This document shows positions 1 through 10,056 of a stretch of 64,000 nt of DNA, piece by piece. The stretch is from Propioniciclava tarda. GTDB lineage: Bacteria > Actinomycetota > Actinomycetes > Propionibacteriales > Propionibacteriaceae. Each line of letters opens with the position of its first letter. Position 1 is the stretch's first letter. Location: NCBI RefSeq assembly GCF_900182665.1, contig NZ_FXTL01000011.1:41007-105006 (forward strand), given 5' to 3'. A program made the position numbers and the translations under genes. The notes below the pieces were generated by a model. That model made no database searches. It was not told the DNA's origin and saw only the letters and a list, made by a program, of their open reading frames with translations.

Positions 1-146
1 ACCCATTCGACCCGTCGCAGGGCTTCGCGGACGACGACGAGGAGCCGCCCTTCGATCCGTGGGAGGCGTCCGCCACGTCCCCGGACGCCGAACTGCTTCC
101 CGACTACCTCGACATCGAGGCGCTGCGCCGCCGCAGCCAGGGCTGA
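1..146 (+). CDS. C-terminal end of an unidentified protein (5' end outside window)
   Basis: The frame that starts at base 3 is open from the window edge to a TGA at 144-146 and gives about 47 residues. The peptide is rich in Asp, Glu and Pro (it contains FADDDEEPPFDPW) and ends in a short basic tail, LRRRSQG. The coding frame carries the GGCGTCC and GGACGCC words typical of genes in this window, which supports real coding. No family can be recognised from this tail. It lies 150 bp upstream of cysS on the same strand. Confidence 0.5.
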   Translation, partial: PFDPSQGFADDDEEPPFDPWEASATSPDAELLPDYLDIEALRRRSQG

Positions 147-283
147 GTCGGGGGAAGCGAGGCCCGCGGCGTCCAGACCGAGCGGCCCCGACCGAGGCGC
201 AGCAGCGCGCCCTCGCGTCGGCGGTGAGACCGAGACGTGCGGGCCGACGCGGAGCCCTGTCGGGGGCGTCCGGACGCTGCCGA

Positions 284-289
284 TAGACT
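284..289 (+). promoter_or_regulatory. -10 element TAGACT for leaderless cysS
   Basis: TAGACT fits the actinobacterial -10 consensus TANNNT. Seven bases separate it from the ATG at 297, so transcription should begin at or next to the start codon. No Shine-Dalgarno sequence is present. Confidence 0.6.
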
Positions 290-296
290 CCCGCGC

Positions 297-1727
<1,431 letters not shown>

Positions 1728-1729
1728 CC

Positions 1730-2722
1730 ATGGCGGGCAATTCGCAGCGCAAAGGCGCCGTCCGCAAGGTCGGGAAGGGCATCGGCAACCAGGGGCGCAC
1801 CGCGGGCTCCGGGGGGCGCGTCAAGCGCGGCCTCGAAGGCCGCGGCCCGACACCCAAGGCCGAGGATCGTCCCTACCACAAGGCGTATCGCTCGCGGCGT
1901 CCCGAGGAGCCGGGCAAGACCCCCGGACGCCGCGGCGTCTCGGACCGCGCCAAGGCCGCGGCTGGCGCAGGTCCCGAATGGGTCATCGGACGCAACCCGG
2001 TCTACGAGGCGCTCAAGGCTGGCCTGCCCGTCAAGCGCGCCTACCTCGCCGAGGGCGTCGAGCGCGACTCGCGCCTGGGCGACATCCTGAAGCTGGCGGC
2101 CGAGCGGGGCATCCCGCTGCTGCAGGCGTCCCGGTTCGAACTCGACAAGTTCGCCGGCGGGGCGGTTCATCAGGGCGTGGCGATCCAGCTGCCCGAGTAC
2201 GAGTACACGCACCCGAACGACCTGCTCGCCGACGCCCTGGACGCCGACGCGCCGATCGTCGTCGCCTGCGACTCGATCACCGACCCGCGGAACCTCGGCG
2301 CCATCGTCCGCTCGGCGGCCGCCTTCGGGGCGTCCGGAGTGATCGTGCCCGAGCGGCGCTCGGCGCACATGACCGCGGCGGCCTGGAAGGCGTCCGCCGG
2401 TGCGGCGGCCCGCTGCCCCGTGGCGCTGGCCGGCAACCTGAACAGGGTGTTGCGTGAGTACGCCGAGGCGGGCTTCGTGATCGTCGGGCTCGCCGGCGAG
2501 GGCGAGACCCCCATCGACGACATCCCCGGCGTCGACGGACCGGTCCTGATCGTCATCGGCTCCGAGGGTGACGGGCTCGCCCAGTTGACGCGCAAGAACT
2601 GCGACGTCCTGGCGTCCATCCCGATCGCGTCCGAGGTCGAGTCGCTCAATGCGTCCGTGGCGGCGTCGGTGGCCTTGTATGAAGTGATGCGTTCCCGCGC
2701 GTCCCTGCCAACCGACACCTGA
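1730..2722 (+). CDS. rlmB: 23S rRNA (guanosine-2'-O)-methyltransferase, SpoU/TrmH family
   Basis: RlmB methylates the 2'-OH of a conserved guanosine in 23S rRNA with S-adenosylmethionine. The 330-residue protein starts with about 80 basic, Gly-rich residues, common in actinobacterial homologues. Next come a SpoU substrate-binding domain (from WVIGRNPVYEALKAG) and the knotted SPOUT methyltransferase domain. The three SPOUT motifs are visible: DSITDPRNLGAIVRSA, VLIVIGSEGDGL and SIPIASEVESLNASVAASVALYE. ATG 1730 is preceded by AAGGAG at 1719-1724, which lies inside the end of cysS, so translation is probably coupled. A terminator follows at 2863. Confidence 0.94.
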   Translation: MAGNSQRKGAVRKVGKGIGNQGRTAGSGGRVKRGLEGRGPTPKAEDRPYHKAYRSRRPEEPGKTPGRRGVSDRAKAAAGAGPEWVIGRNPVYEALKAGLPVKRAYLAEGVERDSRLGDILKLAAERGIPLLQASRFELDKFAGGAVHQGVAIQLPEYEYTHPNDLLADALDADAPIVVACDSITDPRNLGAIVRSAAAFGASGVIVPERRSAHMTAAAWKASAGAAARCPVALAGNLNRVLREYAEAGFVIVGLAGEGETPIDDIPGVDGPVLIVIGSEGDGLAQLTRKNCDVLASIPIASEVESLNASVAASVALYEVMRSRASLPTDT

Positions 2723-2735
2723 GCAGGCCGAAGCG

Positions 2736-2834
2736 ATGCTCAACACTCAGTTCCGGCGGGCCAGCGTGGCTGACCGCAAGGGAATCGAAGCCGTGCTCCG
2801 CGAGGCCCGGGCGGCCCTGGACTCGACCACCTGA
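2736..2834 (+). CDS. Possible 32-residue small ORF downstream of rlmB
   Basis: An ATG to TGA frame of 33 codons lies between rlmB and the shared terminator. It encodes a charged, probably helical peptide beginning MLNTQFRRAS and ending ALDSTT. No Shine-Dalgarno sequence stands at a good distance and no family is recognised. It could equally be the untranslated 3' end of the rlmB transcript. It is listed only because it fills the gap and has normal codon use. Confidence 0.2.
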   Translation: MLNTQFRRASVADRKGIEAVLREARAALDSTT

Positions 2835-2862
2835 CTCTGCCAACGATCCTCTGACAGGCACG

Positions 2863-2891
2863 AACCCCGTGGAGCAAAGCTCCACGGGGTT
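2863..2891. terminator. Bidirectional hairpin terminator between rlmB and the L,D-transpeptidase
   Basis: Perfect 13-bp inverted repeat: AACCCCGTGGAGC, loop AAA, GCTCCACGGGGTT. It lies between two convergent genes and can end both transcripts. Confidence 0.8.
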
Positions 2892-2904
2892 CGGCGTGAG
2901 GTCC

Positions 2905-3627
2905 TCAGGAGAAGACGACCACGCGCGAGCCGACCGGGGTGAAGTTGTAGACCCACAGCGAGTCGGCACGGTTGGCGATGTTGACGCAACCGTGGCTCGA
3001 GCGGGTGTAGCCGTAGGCCCTGAAGTCCGCCGAGTAGTGCACGTACATGTTCGGATCGAACATGAGCGAGTTGGGCATGATGCCCGCGCCGTACCGCTTC
3101 GAGTAGGGGTTGGGGTCCTTCTTGTACACGCGGTAGACGCCGACGCCGGTCTGGTGGACGCGGTAGCGGCCGTACTTGTCCTGCGTGAAGCCGCCGAGGC
3201 GGACGGGGATCGTCTTGACGACCGCGCCGTCCTGGAGCACCGTCAGCGTCCGGGTCGCCTTGGACACGCACAGCACGACGCCCGCCGCTTGGCAGGACGC
3301 CGGCAGCGAGGTGTCGACGGCCGCGGGAGCGCGGAGGCGTCCCCACGTCGTCGCGTTGATGACGCCGTTGTCGGCGATGCGCTGGGCGCGCTGGAAGTTC
3401 AGCACCGCGTTGATCGTGGCCACCGAGGCCTTGCCCGAGATCGAGCCGGTGTAGAAGCCGGCGTTCTTCAACAGCGTCTGGGCTTCCTTGACGCAGGCGC
3501 CGCTCGTGCCGTACTTGACGGTCTTCGTAGCGCAGTCGGTGGCGGCCTCGGCCGTCGGCGCCGCGACGAAGAACATCGTGGCCGTCAAGATGGCGGTCGC
3601 GACGAGTGCGGCGAATCTCTTGATCAT
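2905..3627 (-). CDS. L,D-transpeptidase with N-terminal peptidoglycan-binding domain
   Basis: A secreted enzyme of the YkuD fold that forms 3-3 cross-links in peptidoglycan or anchors proteins to it. The 240-residue product has a signal peptide ending near AEA-ATD (residues 1-29). A PG_binding_1-like domain follows (VKYGTSGACVKEAQTLLKNAG), then the catalytic domain from about residue 115. The active-site block is SSHGCVNIANR, with His212 and Cys214. A longer frame opens at 3663, but ATG 3627 (MIKRF) is preferred because it has a Shine-Dalgarno (CCAAGGAGC) and begins directly with the signal peptide. It is convergent with rlmB and divergent from efeU. Confidence 0.9.
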   Translation of the reverse strand: MIKRFAALVATAILTATMFFVAAPTAEAATDCATKTVKYGTSGACVKEAQTLLKNAGFYTGSISGKASVATINAVLNFQRAQRIADNGVINATTWGRLRAPAAVDTSLPASCQAAGVVLCVSKATRTLTVLQDGAVVKTIPVRLGGFTQDKYGRYRVHQTGVGVYRVYKKDPNPYSKRYGAGIMPNSLMFDPNMYVHYSADFRAYGYTRSSHGCVNIANRADSLWVYNFTPVGSRVVVFS

Positions 3628-3795
3628 GTCGCTCCTTGGTCGTTCGGGGGTGTGCAGGGTCACAGTAATCGCTCACCGGCTCAGTGACGTAACCCATTCC
3701 CAAACTGGAACGCGGCACCGCCCGTCCTCAGCGGCTGTCGCCGGACGCCGCACAGCCAACGTCGGACGCTCGACTTGCAATCCCGTTAGAGACGA

Positions 3796-3818
3796 AGTTA
3801 GGTAAGCCTTACCTAACT
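3796..3818. promoter_or_regulatory. IdeR/DtxR-type iron box upstream of efeU
   Basis: AGTTAGGTAAG-C-CTTACCTAACT is a perfect palindrome with 11-bp arms around one central base. It closely resembles the DtxR/IdeR consensus TTAGGTTAGGCTAACCTAA. It ends 12 bp before the efeU ATG, so iron-loaded regulator bound here should block transcription. Confidence 0.85.
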
Positions 3819-3830
3819 CGGAGGAAGCCC

Positions 3831-4676
3831 ATGCTCGCCAATCTTCTCATCGGCCTGCGCGAAGGTCTGGAAGCAGCCCTCGTGGTCAGCATCCTGGTCG
3901 CGTACCTGGTCAAGTCCGGTCGTCGACACCTGCTCGGACGCCTCTGGCTCGGCGTCGCCGTCGCCATCGGCCTCAGCCTGGCCGTCGGAGCTGCCCTCAC
4001 CTTCGGACCGCAGGGGCTCAGCGACGAAACCCAGGAGCTCATCGGGGGCGTCATGTCCATCCTGGCCGTGGCCCTGGTGACCTGGATGATCATGTGGATG
4101 GCCACCGCCGGACGCACCCTCGCCACGGGCCTGCGCGACCAGATCGACCGGGCGGCCGAGAGCCGCTGGGCCCTGCCCCTGGTCGCCTTCCTGGCCGTCG
4201 GGCGCGAGGGGCTGGAGACCGCCCTGTTCCTGTGGGCAGCCACCCAGGCCGCGGTGCGCGACGGCGGTTCCGCCACCGCTCCCCTGCTGGGCGCGCTGGT
4301 CGGCCTGTTCATCGCGGTGGTCCTCGGCTACCTCATCTACCGCGGTGCCGTCCGGATCAACCTGCACCGCTTCTTCGCCTGGACGGGCGGCTTCCTCGTG
4401 ATCGTGGCCGCGGGTGTCCTGATGTACGGCATCCACGAACTGCAGGAGGCGGGCGCCCTGCCAGGCGAGGACAACCTCGCCTACGACGTGTCGCACATCA
4501 TCGATCCGAAGGGCGTCCTCGGCACGCTCCTGCGCGGGTTCTTCAACATCCGGCCCAGCGCGTCCGTCATGGAGGTCGTGGCCTGGCTGCTCTATGTCGG
4601 CATCGTCGGCACCCTGTTCGCGCTGCGCCTGCGGCGTCCGACGGCCGCGAAGGCGGCGTTGTCGACGCCCGCCTGA
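3831..4676 (+). CDS. efeU: High-affinity iron permease, FTR1/EfeU family
   Basis: A seven-helix membrane permease for iron, homologous to the yeast Ftr1p and E. coli EfeU permeases. The 281-residue product carries both diagnostic REXXE motifs: REGLE at residues 10-14 (LREGLEAAL) and REGLE again in VGREGLETALFLWA. The ATG has a good ribosome-binding site (GGAGGAAG). No efeO or efeB lies beside it, so it may work alone or with partners elsewhere. The perfect IdeR/DtxR box 12 bp upstream predicts derepression under iron limitation. A strong hairpin ends the transcript. Confidence 0.92.
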   Translation: MLANLLIGLREGLEAALVVSILVAYLVKSGRRHLLGRLWLGVAVAIGLSLAVGAALTFGPQGLSDETQELIGGVMSILAVALVTWMIMWMATAGRTLATGLRDQIDRAAESRWALPLVAFLAVGREGLETALFLWAATQAAVRDGGSATAPLLGALVGLFIAVVLGYLIYRGAVRINLHRFFAWTGGFLVIVAAGVLMYGIHELQEAGALPGEDNLAYDVSHIIDPKGVLGTLLRGFFNIRPSASVMEVVAWLLYVGIVGTLFALRLRRPTAAKAALSTPA

Positions 4677-4684
4677 GCCCGAAT

Positions 4685-4721
4685 GCACGCGGGGCCGGCT
4701 CCTGGAGCCGGCCCCGCGTGC
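4685..4721. terminator. Strong GC-rich hairpin between efeU and the S49 peptidase gene
   Basis: An 18-bp inverted repeat (GCACGCGGGGCCGGCTCC with its complement, one base between the arms) is followed by GTTGTTCT. It separates two convergent genes. Confidence 0.75.
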
Positions 4722-4727
4722 GTTGTT

Positions 4728-5996
4728 CTAGCGGCAGACGCCCGTCAGGGAGCCCTGGTAGGCCAGGATGACCGGCGTCCCGGAGCACAGGGACGCCGTC
4801 GCGCGCGGCGCCTGCCCACCGATCGCCGGCGCGGGCAGCGAGGTGCCGTAGACGCGGGCCTGGGCGCCGAAGAGCTGGGCGAACATGCCGGGCGGGGTCG
4901 CGGTCACAACCCGGGTCTGGGCCGGGTCGAGCCCGGCCGTCGTGGCGAAGTCGCGGAAGGCTTCGTCACGGCCCTGGACGCCGTCGATCAGCTTGTTCGC
5001 GGTCGCGGTCTTGCCGTCGAAGATGTACGCGCCGAGCGTGCCCTTGATCGTCTCGGCCGGGATCTTGCGTCCGGCCGACACCCAGGCCACGAACGCCTCG
5101 TATTCGTTGGCCATGCCGTTGGCGAAGTTCGTGCGCTCGGCGTCCGTCATGTCACGCCATGGGCTGCCGAAGTCCTTGCCGGTGCCCTGGGTGATGTACT
5201 GCGCGGTGATCCCGCCGCTGGTGACGACGCCCGCCGTGAGCATCGTGCCGGTGATCGCGGTGACGTCCTTGTAGCGCTCGAAGGGTCCGGCGATGACGCC
5301 GATGCTGCCGACGAGCGAGCCGTGGTCGGCCAGGATCTTGTCGGCCCCCGCCATCGCATACATGCCTCCGGACGCCGACATCCCCTGGACGTACGCGAAC
5401 GCGGGGTGCCCGGTGCGGGTCTTGTACCGGGCCATCGCGTCGGCGATCGCCTTCGAGCCATTGATCGACCCGCCGGGGGTGTTCAACAGCAAGACGAGAC
5501 CGTCGGCGTCCGACTTGGACAGGCCGTCGATCACCTGGGCGATCTCGTAGCCGTAGGCACCCGAGCCCAACGTGAGCCCATCGCCGGAATCGGCCATGAT
5601 CGGACCAGACACGCTGATCGCGCGCAGCTTCTTGCTGGCCGTCTCCGGGCCCCAGATCGTCTTGAGGGGCTCGACCTTGGTCTGGCCGGCGCCCGCGAGC
5701 GCGCCCGCCATGCCGACGAAGGTGAGCATCGAGAGCAGCGATCCCACCAGGCCGAGAACGAGCAGGGTGAGTCCGACGCCGAGTCCGGCTCCTGCCCCGA
5801 GGCCGAAGCCGCGCCGGAAGTTGCGCTGCGGCGGCGTCCAGGATGGGGCGTAGGCGGCGGGCGGGTACGGGGCGGGCGAGGGGCCCGAGGCGGGGGCTGG
5901 GGCAGGTGTCCAGCCCGGGCTCGGGGGCGGCAGGACGGTGGCGCCTGGGACCGGCTGTGATGCTGGCCGGGGAGCCTGATCGGTGGGGTCGGACAT
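4728..5996 (-). CDS. S49-family signal peptide peptidase-like membrane protease
   Basis: A SppA-type serine protease that cleaves peptides in or near the membrane. The 422-residue protein has a Pro- and Ala-rich cytosolic N-terminus of about 60 residues. One membrane segment follows (GLGVGLTLLVLGLVGSLLSM), then the ClpP-like S49 domain. Conserved blocks include LLNTPGGSINGSKAIADAM and the nucleophile segment GMSASGGMYAMAGADKI, where the Ser in SASGG is the likely catalytic residue. ATG 5996 is chosen because GAGAGGAAAG stands just upstream; the frame opens further at 6047 without support. The C-terminal 60 residues match no domain I recognise. Confidence 0.85.
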   Translation of the reverse strand: MSDPTDQAPRPASQPVPGATVLPPPSPGWTPAPAPASGPSPAPYPPAAYAPSWTPPQRNFRRGFGLGAGAGLGVGLTLLVLGLVGSLLSMLTFVGMAGALAGAGQTKVEPLKTIWGPETASKKLRAISVSGPIMADSGDGLTLGSGAYGYEIAQVIDGLSKSDADGLVLLLNTPGGSINGSKAIADAMARYKTRTGHPAFAYVQGMSASGGMYAMAGADKILADHGSLVGSIGVIAGPFERYKDVTAITGTMLTAGVVTSGGITAQYITQGTGKDFGSPWRDMTDAERTNFANGMANEYEAFVAWVSAGRKIPAETIKGTLGAYIFDGKTATANKLIDGVQGRDEAFRDFATTAGLDPAQTRVVTATPPGMFAQLFGAQARVYGTSLPAPAIGGQAPRATASLCSGTPVILAYQGSLTGVCR

Positions 5997-6292
5997 GGCT
6001 TTCCTCTCGTTGTGGGGGTTGGTGTCGAGCCTAGTCACACCGCGCAACGAAGAAAGTTATTCAGTTGGACGCGGCGTGCTGCATAACATGCACCGGACGC
6101 CGCCCACCGCGGAGACGGGATGCGCGTGCCTCACCTCCGGCGACGAGTGCCCTGCGTGAATATTCACCAAGGATGAAAATCGAGGAAATCTAGTGTTATC
6201 GGGCGACCACCCGAAGATCATTGACACAAAGCGAGCGAGCTCGGGATGTTTTCTCGTGGTTGGCACTGGCGCCGACCGTCGGGAGGACGACC
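5997..6292. promoter_or_regulatory. Intergenic region with two ArgR-operator-like palindromes upstream of the antiporter gene
   Basis: This 296-bp gap separates two divergent genes. Two short A+T-rich palindromes stand out: TGCAT-AAC-ATGCA at 6080-6092 and GTGAATATTCAC at 6156-6167. Both resemble half-site patterns of ARG boxes (TGCAT in mycobacteria, TGAAT/ATTCA in enterics). A TTGACA hexamer at 6221-6226 may be a -35 box. As an arginine-type antiporter and an ArgR homologue follow, ArgR control is a reasonable inference. Confidence 0.45.
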
Positions 6293-7759
6293 ATGACCGC
6301 ACAGCGCACCGCGACGCGAGCCAGCACGGCGACAGGACAGCCCACCGGCAGTCTGTCGTTCTTGCCGATGCTCGCCATCACGATCGGCTCGATGGTCGGC
6401 GCGGGCATCTTCGCGCTGCCGGGCAACATCGCCAAGAACGCGGCGCCCGGGCCGGCGCTCATCGGCTGGCTCGTCACGGGCCTCGGCATGTTCTGCCTCG
6501 CCAACGTGTTCCGGGTCCTGGCGGACCGGCGTCCTGATCTGGACGCCGGCGTGTACGCCTACGCGAAGGTCCTGTTCGGACCCATCTTCGGGCTGCTCAG
6601 CGCCTGGGGCTACTGGATCAGCGCCTGGGTCGCCAACCTCGCCTACTTCGTCATGATCACCTCAACGCTCAGCGCCGTGATCCCGGCGTTCGGAGACGGC
6701 ACCACGTGGCCGGCGATCGCGGCGGCGTCCGTGCTGCTGTGGATCTACCACGGCCTGATCCTGCTCGGCATCAAGCCGGCCGCCCTGGTCAACACGATCG
6801 CCACCATCGGCAAGGTCGTGCCGCTCGTCTTGTTCATCGTCTTGGCGATCGTGGGCTTCAAGTACGACCTGTTCGCGTTCGACTTCTGGGGCACCGGCGG
6901 CGACCTGGGCAGCACGTTCGACCAGGTCAAGAACATGATGATGATCACGGTCTGGGTGTTCATCGGCGTCGAGGGTGCGTCCGTGTACAGCCAGCGCGCC
7001 AAGAACCGCCGCGACGTCGGACGCGCGACGGCGGTCGGCTTTATCGGCGTCCTCGCGCTGCTGCTGCTGGTCAACCTGCTGTCGTACGGCGCGATGAAGC
7101 GCGCCGAGCTCATGGAACTGCCGGATCCGTCGCTGCGCGGCGTCATGGAATCGTTCATCGGACCCGTCGGGTCGACGATCGTGTCCGTCGGCATCCTGGT
7201 GTCCGTGCTGGGCGCCCTGCTCGCCTGGATCCTGCTCAGCGCCGAGGTCATCCTGGTCGCCGCCGCCGACCAGACGATGCCCGCCTTCCTCGGACGCCTC
7301 AACGGCCACGGCGCCCCGTCCGGCGCGCTCTGGGTGACGTCGATCTGCATGCAGGTCATGCTGCTCTGCACGGCGTTCCTCGGCTCCGACCCCTACCTGA
7401 AGATCATCACGCTGGCCAGCGCCCTCGTGCTGATCCCCTATCTGCTGTCGGCGCTGTACGGCGTCAAGCTGGCCTGGACCGGTCAGGCCTACGCCGGGAC
7501 GCCGGCGCAGCGGCGCCGCGATCTCGCGCTCGGCGTCGTCGCGACGGTGTACGCGGTCTGGCTGCTGATCGCCGCGGGGCCGGTCTACGTGCCGCTGTCG
7601 GCGATCCTGTACACGCCTGCCCTGATCGCGCACGTCATCGCCCGGCGCGAGCAGGGACGCCGCGTGTTCACCCGCGGGGAGGCGATCGTCGCCGCCGTGG
7701 TCGTGCTCGTGGCCATCGGCTGCATCGTTCTGCTGACGCAAGGAGCGCTCACGATCTAG
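6293..7759 (+). CDS. Arginine/ornithine-type amino acid antiporter (ArcD-like, APC superfamily)
   Basis: A 488-residue permease with about 12-13 hydrophobic helices, related to the basic amino acid/polyamine antiporter family. The first helix contains GSMVGAGIFALPGN, the unwound substrate-binding segment of this superfamily. The following blocks VYAYAKVLFGP and AWGYWISAWVANLAYF closely match arginine:ornithine antiporters. ATG 6293 is preferred over an upstream ATG at 6221 because GGGAGGA stands 6-12 bases before it. The next gene, 49 bp downstream, encodes an ArgR-type regulator, which supports arginine or a related amino acid as substrate. No arginine deiminase genes lie in the window. Confidence 0.8.
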   Translation: MTAQRTATRASTATGQPTGSLSFLPMLAITIGSMVGAGIFALPGNIAKNAAPGPALIGWLVTGLGMFCLANVFRVLADRRPDLDAGVYAYAKVLFGPIFGLLSAWGYWISAWVANLAYFVMITSTLSAVIPAFGDGTTWPAIAAASVLLWIYHGLILLGIKPAALVNTIATIGKVVPLVLFIVLAIVGFKYDLFAFDFWGTGGDLGSTFDQVKNMMMITVWVFIGVEGASVYSQRAKNRRDVGRATAVGFIGVLALLLLVNLLSYGAMKRAELMELPDPSLRGVMESFIGPVGSTIVSVGILVSVLGALLAWILLSAEVILVAAADQTMPAFLGRLNGHGAPSGALWVTSICMQVMLLCTAFLGSDPYLKIITLASALVLIPYLLSALYGVKLAWTGQAYAGTPAQRRRDLALGVVATVYAVWLLIAAGPVYVPLSAILYTPALIAHVIARREQGRRVFTRGEAIVAAVVVLVAIGCIVLLTQGALTI

Positions 7760-7808
7760 ATTGGGTCGGCCACGCGGACGCCCGCCCCGCGGGCCCGTGA
7801 GGTGACGC

Positions 7809-8291
7809 ATGAGCGCGCAGGCTCCGGCCGTCCGGCAGTCGGTGGTGCGGCGGTTGCTGGCCTCCGCCGACGTCCGGTCGCAGGCAGAGCTGGTCGATCG
7901 GCTGCGCGGACTCGGCTTCAAGGCGTCCCAGGGCACGGTCTCGCGCGACCTGGCCGCTTTGGGCGCCCGCAAGAGCCGTCGCGGTGCGGGCAGCGTGTAC
8001 GTGCTCCCGGACCCGACGTCGGCCAGCAGCTTCACCGCGCCCGGAGGCGAGCCCGGCGACCTGGCGTCGCTGGGGGCGTCACTCGTCTTGGAGGCCGCCC
8101 ACGGCTCGCACGTCGTCGTCCTGCACTGCCCCGTGGGGGCGGCCGGCTTCGTCGCGGCGAGCATCGACCGGGCGCGCGTGCCAGGCGTCCTGGGCACCTT
8201 GGCCGGGGACGACACCGTCCTCATCGTCACGTCGGACGCCGACGCTGCGGCTCGCCTCCAAGGCAGCCTGGGCGCGGGCCCAGGGCACTGA
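7809..8291 (+). CDS. argR: ArgR-family arginine-responsive repressor
   Basis: ArgR proteins bind ARG boxes as arginine-loaded hexamers and control arginine synthesis or breakdown. The 160-residue product is of typical size. The N-terminal winged helix has the characteristic block QGTVSRDLAALGARK. The C-terminal oligomerisation and arginine-binding domain ends with GTLAGDDTVLIV, matching the family GT-AGDDT motif. A ribosome-binding site (GAGGTGA) precedes the ATG. It is in the same direction as the antiporter gene and probably co-transcribed, so this may be a transport-dedicated ArgR paralogue rather than the biosynthetic one. No arg biosynthesis genes are nearby. Confidence 0.85.
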   Translation: MSAQAPAVRQSVVRRLLASADVRSQAELVDRLRGLGFKASQGTVSRDLAALGARKSRRGAGSVYVLPDPTSASSFTAPGGEPGDLASLGASLVLEAAHGSHVVVLHCPVGAAGFVAASIDRARVPGVLGTLAGDDTVLIVTSDADAAARLQGSLGAGPGH

Positions 8292-8327
8292 TCGGTCTGA
8301 GGGCAGCACTGAGCGAGCGCCGACTAT

Positions 8328-8370
8328 GCCTGTCGAAGCCGCCTGCGCAAGGGGCTTCGACAAGCTCGGC
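8328..8370. repeat. Repeat family C copy (TGTCGAAG / CTTCGACA type)
   Basis: GCCTGTCGAAGCC, a 12-nt spacer, then GGCTTCGACAAGCTCGGC. The arms form a 9-bp hairpin. Related copies lie near 46047-46200 and 61148-61252. This word family is dispersed in many actinobacterial genomes. Here it follows argR and could also act as a terminator. Confidence 0.6.
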
Positions 8371-8412
8371 CAACGAATGACCCCACCGCCGGACTCGCCG
8401 CAGGCCCTGTTG

Positions 8413-8418
8413 TAGATT
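8413..8418 (+). promoter_or_regulatory. -10 element TAGATT for glyA
   Basis: TAGATT fits TANNNT and lies 40 bp before the glyA GTG, leaving a short leader that carries the AAGGAG ribosome-binding site. Confidence 0.5.
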
Positions 8419-8458
8419 GGCTCGCACCCGCAACTTTCTTTTCAAAGGAGCACCGGAA

Positions 8459-9898
8459 GTGAGCGATCTCGCCGCGACGGCGTCCAGCGCCTACACCCAA
8501 GCCCTCTCGATCATCGAGGGCGTCGAACCGCGAATCAGCGCCGCCATCAAGGCCGAGCTCGCCGACCAGCGCGGCTCGTTGAAGCTCATCGCGTCCGAGA
8601 ACTATGCGTCGCTGGCGACGTTGCTCACGATGGGCAACTGGCTGAGTGACAAGTACGCCGAGGGCACCGTCGGGCACCGCTTCTACGCCGGCTGCCGAAA
8701 CGTCGACACCGTCGAGGCGATCGCGGCCGAGCACGCGCGCGAGCTGTTCGGCGCCGAGTACGCCTACGTCCAGCCGCACTCCGGCATCGACGCCAACCTG
8801 GTCGCTTACTGGTCGATCCTGGCGCACCGCGTCGAGTCGCCGGCGCTCGAGCGCCTGGGCGCCAAGAACGTCAACGACCTCTCCGAGGACGACTGGGAGA
8901 CGCTGCGCAAGTCCTTCGCCGAGCAGCGCGTCATGGGCATGAGCCTCGACGTCGGCGGCCACCTCACGCACGGCTTCCGTCCGAACATCTCGGGCAAGAT
9001 GTTCCACCAGCGCTCCTACGGCACCGACCCCGAGACCCAGCTCATCGACTACGACAAGCTGCTCGCGGACGCCCGCGAGTTCAAGCCGCTCATCCTGGTC
9101 GCCGGCTACTCGGCCTACCCGCGCCGGGTGAACTTCGCGAAGATGCGCGAGATTGCGGACGCCGTCGGCGCCACCTTGTTCGTCGACATGGCCCACTTCG
9201 CCGGACTGGTCGCCGGCAAGGTCTTCACCGGTGAGGAGGATCCGGTTCCCTACGCCGACGTCGTCGCCTCGACCACTCACAAGTCGCTGCGCGGACCGCG
9301 CGGCGGCATCGTCCTGGCCAAGGCCGAGTACGCGCCGAGCGTCGACCGCGGCTGCCCGATGGTCCTGGGCGGACCCCTCTCGCACATCATGGCCGCCAAG
9401 GCCGTGGCGCTCGCCGAGGCCCGCACGGAGTCCTTCCAGCAGTACGCGCAGAAGGTCGCCGACAACGCCAAGGCGCTGGCAGATGGGCTGCTCCGCCGCG
9501 GCGTCCGGCTCGTCACCGGCGGTACGGACAACCACATCGTCCTGCTCGACGTCCGCGACTTCGGTCTCACCGGACGCCAGGCCGAGTCGGCCCTGCTGGA
9601 CTCGGGCGTCGTCACCAACCGCAACTCGGTGCCGAACGACCCGAACGGCGCGTGGTACACGACCGGCGTCCGCATCGGGACGCCCGCGCTCACCTCGCGC
9701 GGTCTCGGCGCCGCCGAGTTCGACCGGGTGGCCGAGCTGATCACCGACGTGCTGAAGGCCACGACGCCGGTGACGGCGTCCAACGGCAAGCCGGGCAAGG
9801 CCAAGTACGAGATCGCAGCAGGCGTCGCCGAGGCGACCCAGAAGGCCGCGGACGAGCTGCTCGCCGACTTCCCGCTCTACCCGGGGCTGACCGTCTAG
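8459..9898 (+). CDS. glyA: Serine hydroxymethyltransferase
   Basis: A PLP enzyme that interconverts serine and glycine while loading tetrahydrofolate with a one-carbon unit. The 479-residue product is longer than the common form of about 420 residues. It includes an extra stretch around residues 125-190 ([16 protein letters not shown] onward) seen in a subset of bacterial enzymes. The PLP-binding lysine is Lys275 in [16 protein letters not shown] 8459 is chosen as start because AAGGAG lies 9 bp upstream and the following residues ([11 protein letters not shown]) fit; an upstream ATG at 8417 overlaps the promoter. A classical hairpin terminator follows the stop codon. Confidence 0.93.
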   Translation: MSDLAATASSAYTQALSIIEGVEPRISAAIKAELADQRGSLKLIASENYASLATLLTMGNWLSDKYAEGTVGHRFYAGCRNVDTVEAIAAEHARELFGAEYAYVQPHSGIDANLVAYWSILAHRVESPALERLGAKNVNDLSEDDWETLRKSFAEQRVMGMSLDVGGHLTHGFRPNISGKMFHQRSYGTDPETQLIDYDKLLADAREFKPLILVAGYSAYPRRVNFAKMREIADAVGATLFVDMAHFAGLVAGKVFTGEEDPVPYADVVASTTHKSLRGPRGGIVLAKAEYAPSVDRGCPMVLGGPLSHIMAAKAVALAEARTESFQQYAQKVADNAKALADGLLRRGVRLVTGGTDNHIVLLDVRDFGLTGRQAESALLDSGVVTNRNSVPNDPNGAWYTTGVRIGTPALTSRGLGAAEFDRVAELITDVLKATTPVTASNGKPGKAKYEIAAGVAEATQKAADELLADFPLYPGLTV

Positions 9899-9918
9899 GT
9901 CCCGGCTAGCCGCTGCCA

Positions 9919-9969
9919 CCGGGCGGCGTGTCGACCGCAGCTGTGGGTCGACACGCCGCCCGGTTCTTT
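9919..9969 (+). terminator. Terminator of glyA
   Basis: Perfect 18-bp inverted repeat beginning CCGGGCGGCGTGTCGACC, a 9-nt loop, and then TTCTTTG. Confidence 0.85.
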
Positions 9970-9992
9970 GCTGTCAGCGTGAATTGAATGAT

Positions 9993-10032
9993 GGGTGCGG
10001 TTCTGGTTGGAGTACCAACCAGAACCGCACCC
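9993..10032. repeat. Inverted repeat family D, copy 1
   Basis: A perfect 18-bp inverted repeat with loop AGTA; the left arm is GGGTGCGGTTCTGGTTGG. A related copy lies at 24589-24620. It sits between the convergent glyA and DUF2207 genes and could terminate the latter, but the shared sequence with a distant site suggests a dispersed element. Confidence 0.65.
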
Positions 10033-10056
10033 GTCACGGCTTGAGGACGTACGGGA

